DNA from: Clostridiales bacterium
Lineage (GTDB): Bacteria; Bacillota; Clostridia; Oscillospirales; Oscillospiraceae
Length of the DNA stretch: 15,272 nucleotides
Direction of reading: 5' to 3'
NCBI GenBank assembly: GCA_029098065.1
Contig: JAQXNP010000026.1
Location: 1 to 15,272 of the forward strand
Positions within the stretch are counted from its first letter, which is position 1, and each line of letters starts with the position of its first letter. The notes beneath the pieces are model-generated. The model was not told where the DNA came from, made no database searches, and saw only the letters and a list, made by a program, of their open reading frames with translations. Positions 12,967 to 15,272 of the stretch are shown here, one piece after another. A program made the position numbers and the translations under genes.

Positions 12967-13560
12967 ATGGAAAAACGAAACATCTGTGTGCTGATGGGAA
13001 GTCCCCGGAAGAACGGGAATACGGCGGCGCTGCTGGCGCCCTTCTGTGAAGAATTGGCCAGGCAGGGGCACGACTGCGAAACGATCTGGCTCTACGAAAA
13101 AGACATTGCTCCCTGCACGGCCTGCCGCGCCTGCCAGAAGGACTGGTCCGTCTTTGGCTGCCGCATCCGGGATGATGCCTATGACCTGTTTGACCGGGTG
13201 CTGGCCTGCGATCTGCTGGTGCTGGCCACACCGATCTACTCATGGTACTGCACGCCTCCCATGAAGGCACTGCTGGACCGCTTTGTCTACGGAATGAACA
13301 AATTCTACGGGGAGGAAAAGGGGCCTTCCATCTGGGCGGAAAAAAAGGTGGCGCTGATCGTCACCTGCGGCTACCCGTCGGAGAAGGGCGCCGATCTGTG
13401 GGAAAGCGGGATCATCCGGTACTGCAAACACTCCAGCCTGCAGTATCTGGGTATGCTTGCCGAACACGACAAGGGCTACCATTCTGTATTCATGGACGAG
13501 GAAAAGAAACGTCACGCCATCGCGTTTGCCGAACAGCTCGCTGCCGCCGCGAGGCTTTAG
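12967..13560 (+). CDS. NADPH-dependent FMN reductase / iron-sulfur flavoprotein-like
   Basis: A 197-residue flavodoxin-fold protein. 'CVLMGSPRKNGNTAALL' (7-23) is the FMN phosphate loop; 'LVLATPIYSWYCTPPMKALLDR' spans about 84-105 and is the second flavin-contact segment (Y-x-x-x-x-P-x-x-x-K). Between them, C50-x-x-C53-x-x-C56 followed by C65 resembles the compact cysteine motif of iron-sulfur flavoproteins (Isf), although the last gap is slightly longer than usual. Such proteins pass electrons from reduced ferredoxin or NAD(P)H to O2, peroxide or quinones in anaerobes; the substrate here is unknown. The ATG at 12967 is chosen because the family begins a few residues before the phosphate loop; the SD (GGGG/AAGGA just upstream) is close to the start. 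It has its own promoter and terminator. Confidence 0.85.
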   Translation: MEKRNICVLMGSPRKNGNTAALLAPFCEELARQGHDCETIWLYEKDIAPCTACRACQKDWSVFGCRIRDDAYDLFDRVLACDLLVLATPIYSWYCTPPMKALLDRFVYGMNKFYGEEKGPSIWAEKKVALIVTCGYPSEKGADLWESGIIRYCKHSSLQYLGMLAEHDKGYHSVFMDEEKKRHAIAFAEQLAAAARL

Positions 13561-13561
13561 G

Positions 13562-13596
13562 GAGCCGCCGTCCCGCGGACGAAGGCTCTGTTTTTG
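13562..13596 (+). terminator. Rho-independent terminator after the flavoprotein gene
   Basis: Two stacked stems separated by a 2x2 internal loop: GAGCC (13562-13566) with GGCTC (13584-13588) and CGTCC (13569-13573) with GGACG (13577-13581), loop CGC, followed by TGTTTTTG. It begins two bases after the stop codon. Confidence 0.75.
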
Positions 13597-13610
13597 TCCT
13601 GTTTGAAAAA

Positions 13611-13648
13611 GGGCGGAAATCTCTCCCGGTCTCAGGCCGGAACCGCCC
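13611..13648 (+). other. Hairpin in the leader of the EF-G-like GTPase gene
   Basis: GGGCGG (13611-13616) pairs with CCGCCC (13643-13648), enclosing CCGG (13626-13629) and CCGG (13637-13640). No T-run follows, so it is not a simple terminator. It ends five bases before an eight-codon ORF that precedes the GTPase start. Confidence 0.45.
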
Positions 13649-13682
13649 CCTGATGTGCAGCGATACGAAAGTGGTTTGAGAT

Positions 13683-15272
13683 ATGAAACGAGTTTGTATA
13701 GGTGTCATGGCCCACGTGGACGCGGGCAAGACGACCTTGTCCGAAGCCCTGCTCTACCGGGGCGGGGCCCTGCGGAAGCTGGGCCGGGTGGACCACGCCG
13801 ACGCCTTTCTGGACACCGATGCCCTGGAGCGGGAGCGGGGCATCACCATCTTCTCCAAACAGGCGGTGCTTCCGCTGCCCGATGTCACCCTGACCCTGCT
13901 GGACACCCCGGGACACACGGATTTCGCCGCCGAGGCCCAGCGGACCCTGGGCGTGCTGGACTGCGCCATTCTGGTGGTCTCCGGCCCCGATGGCCCCCAG
14001 GGCCACACGCTGACCCTCTGGAGGCTGCTGGAACGGGCGGGCGTACCCACCTTTCTTTTTCTCAACAAGATGGACCAGCCCGGGACAGACCGGGAGGCCC
14101 TGCTGGTCCATCTGAAAAACACGCTGTCCGAATCCTGCCTGGACTTCGCGGCTCTGGGCTCCCCCGCCTTCTGGGAGGAGGCCGCTCTGGGCGACGAGGA
14201 GGCCCTGGCCGAGTATCTGGACACCGGGGCCCTCTCCGACGCGTCGCTCCGGCGGCTCATCGGGGCGCGGAAGCTGTTCCCCTGCTTCTTCGGTTCCGCC
14301 TTGAAGGTTCAGGGGGTGGACGAGCTTCTGGACGGTCTGATCCGTTTCGCCCCCCAGCCGGTCTGGAAGGAGGCCTTCGCCGCCCGGGTCTATAAGATCT
14401 CCCACGATCCCCAGGGGGCGCGGCTCACCCATCTGAAGGTCACCGGCGGCGCTCTGCGGGTCAAAGATACCGTGAACGGGGAGAAAGTGGACCAGATCCG
14501 GATCTACTCTGGCGCCAGATTCACCCCGGCGGAAGAGGCCCCGGCAGGAACGGTCTGCGCCGTCACCGGCCTGTCCGCCTCCCGGCCCGGCCAGGCGCTG
14601 GGGGCGGAGGGGCCCTGGACCGCCCCTGTTCCGGAGAGCGCTCTGTCCTATCAGCTCATCCTGCCCCAGGGCTGCGAACCCCACGCCGCCCTTCCCAGAC
14701 TCCGGCTCCTGGAGGAAGAGGATCCCCAGCTCCGCCTGCAGTGGGATCCCCGCCTCTCCGAGCTCCGGGTCCGGCTCATGGGGACGGTCCAGGCCGAGAT
14801 CCTCCAACGGATGATCCGGGACCGGTTCGGCTGGGAGGTGTCCTTCGGCCCCGGAAGCGTGGTCTATCAGGAGACCATCGCCAAGGCCGTGGAGGGGGTG
14901 GGGCACTTCGAGCCCCTCCGGCACTACGCCGAGGTCCATCTGCTGCTGGAGCCCCTGCCCCGGGGCAGCGGGCTTCAGTTCGCCACCGTCTGCCCCGAGG
15001 ACGTGCTGGAGGGCCGCTGGCAGCGGCTCATCCTCACCCATCTGGCGGAAAAGACCCACCTGGGGGTGCTCACCGGCTCCCCCATTACCGACATGAAGAT
15101 CACGCTTCTCTCCGGCCGGGCTCACGAAAAGCACACCGAGGGGGGAGATTTCCGGCAGGCCACCTACCGGGCGGTGCGCCAGGGTCTGATGTCCGCCCGT
15201 TCCGTCCTGCTGGAACCCTGGTATGATTTCCGGCTGGAGCTGCCCTCTGCCCAGCTGGGCCGGGCTCTGGCC
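13683..15272 (+). CDS. EF-G/TetM-like translational GTPase (C-terminus beyond window)
   Basis: 530 codons read open to the window edge. The GTPase domain has all five G motifs: A10-H-V-D-A-G-K-T-T18, R52-G-I-T55, D74-T-P-G-H78, N128-K-M-D131 and G204-S-A-L207. Domain II follows at about 225-310, and domains III/IV at about 325-515 end in 'LLEPWYDFRLELP', aligned with the start of domain V in Tet(M). The whole is laid out like ribosomal protection proteins Tet(M)/Tet(O), which use GTP to displace tetracycline from the ribosome. However, the domain IV tip reads 'AHEKHTEGGDFR' (480-491) where Tet(M) has SPVSTPADFR, so this is more likely a chromosomal relative of unknown ribosomal role than a resistance gene. 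The ATG at 13683 is required because TGA stands two codons upstream in frame; the SD is weak. I see no strong promoter after the preceding terminator. Confidence 0.88.
   Translation, partial: MKRVCIGVMAHVDAGKTTLSEALLYRGGALRKLGRVDHADAFLDTDALERERGITIFSKQAVLPLPDVTLTLLDTPGHTDFAAEAQRTLGVLDCAILVVSGPDGPQGHTLTLWRLLERAGVPTFLFLNKMDQPGTDREALLVHLKNTLSESCLDFAALGSPAFWEEAALGDEEALAEYLDTGALSDASLRRLIGARKLFPCFFGSALKVQGVDELLDGLIRFAPQPVWKEAFAARVYKISHDPQGARLTHLKVTGGALRVKDTVNGEKVDQIRIYSGARFTPAEEAPAGTVCAVTGLSASRPGQALGAEGPWTAPVPESALSYQLILPQGCEPHAALPRLRLLEEEDPQLRLQWDPRLSELRVRLMGTVQAEILQRMIRDRFGWEVSFGPGSVVYQETIAKAVEGVGHFEPLRHYAEVHLLLEPLPRGSGLQFATVCPEDVLEGRWQRLILTHLAEKTHLGVLTGSPITDMKITLLSGRAHEKHTEGGDFRQATYRAVRQGLMSARSVLLEPWYDFRLELPSAQLGRALA

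Noticed and set aside
13655..14395. Plus-strand open frame of 246 codons overlapping the GTPase gene
   Set aside because: Out of frame with the GTPase and very Arg/Gly/Pro-rich; the frame beginning at 13683 explains the same DNA fully.
13632..15134. Minus-strand open frame of 500 codons opposite the GTPase gene
   Set aside because: The plus-strand frame from 13683 contains all five G motifs in order; the antisense frame is Gly/Pro/Gln-rich and has no recognisable domain.
13683..15272. Calling the GTPase an acquired tetracycline-resistance gene on a mobile element
   Set aside because: No integrase, transposase, relaxase or repeat is nearby, base composition matches the neighbours, and the domain IV tip differs from Tet(M).

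Overview
The window looks like chromosomal DNA from a GC-rich, low-oxygen member of the Clostridia, most likely Oscillospiraceae (the Flavonifractor / Lawsonibacter / Pseudoflavonifractor type). This is inferred from the combination of a V-type (not F-type) ATPase operon, SLH-domain surface protein, Gram-positive style Shine-Dalgarno sites, sigma-A type promoters, and a C-rich codon bias. No rRNA, tRNA, CRISPR array, insertion sequence or phage gene was seen. Most genes lie on the minus strand; only the last two are on the plus strand.

Reading the minus strand in the direction of transcription (right to left): a divergent promoter region (12663-12966) fires leftward into an apparent eight-gene unit: zapA (GTG start), a U32/DUF3656 RNA-hydroxylation-type protein, dut, maf, mreC (GTG start), mreD, mrdA (PBP2) and a cytoplasmic GH13 alpha-glucan hydrolase. 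Gaps are 1 to 38 bases and I see no internal terminator. The unit joins FtsZ-ring assembly, nucleotide sanitation and the cell-elongation machinery, but mreB and rodA are not in it. About 78 bases beyond it lies a small secreted protein made only of three SLH repeats (TTG start).

Next, 2545-2970 encodes a MarR regulator with a clear promoter (TTGACG-17-TATTCT) surrounded by several inverted repeats, followed by a membrane-anchored DUF4015-type putative glycoside hydrolase and a rho-independent terminator (1371-1402). Then comes an AT-rich, A-tract-phased stretch (about 1190-1320) in front of the start of a V-type ATPase operon: peripheral-stalk subunit G/H and the N-terminal 263 residues of subunit I, cut by the window edge.

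On the plus strand, 12967-13560 encodes an NADPH-dependent FMN reductase / iron-sulfur flavoprotein-like protein ending in a good terminator. From 13683 to the window edge runs an EF-G/TetM-like translational GTPase, whose domain IV tip differs from true tetracycline-protection proteins. It is preceded by a hairpin and an eight-codon leader ORF.

Most of the window is ordinary core genome. The parts most worth a second look are the MarR promoter with its nested dyads, the mreB-less zapA-to-GH13 operon, and the leader of the EF-G-like GTPase.
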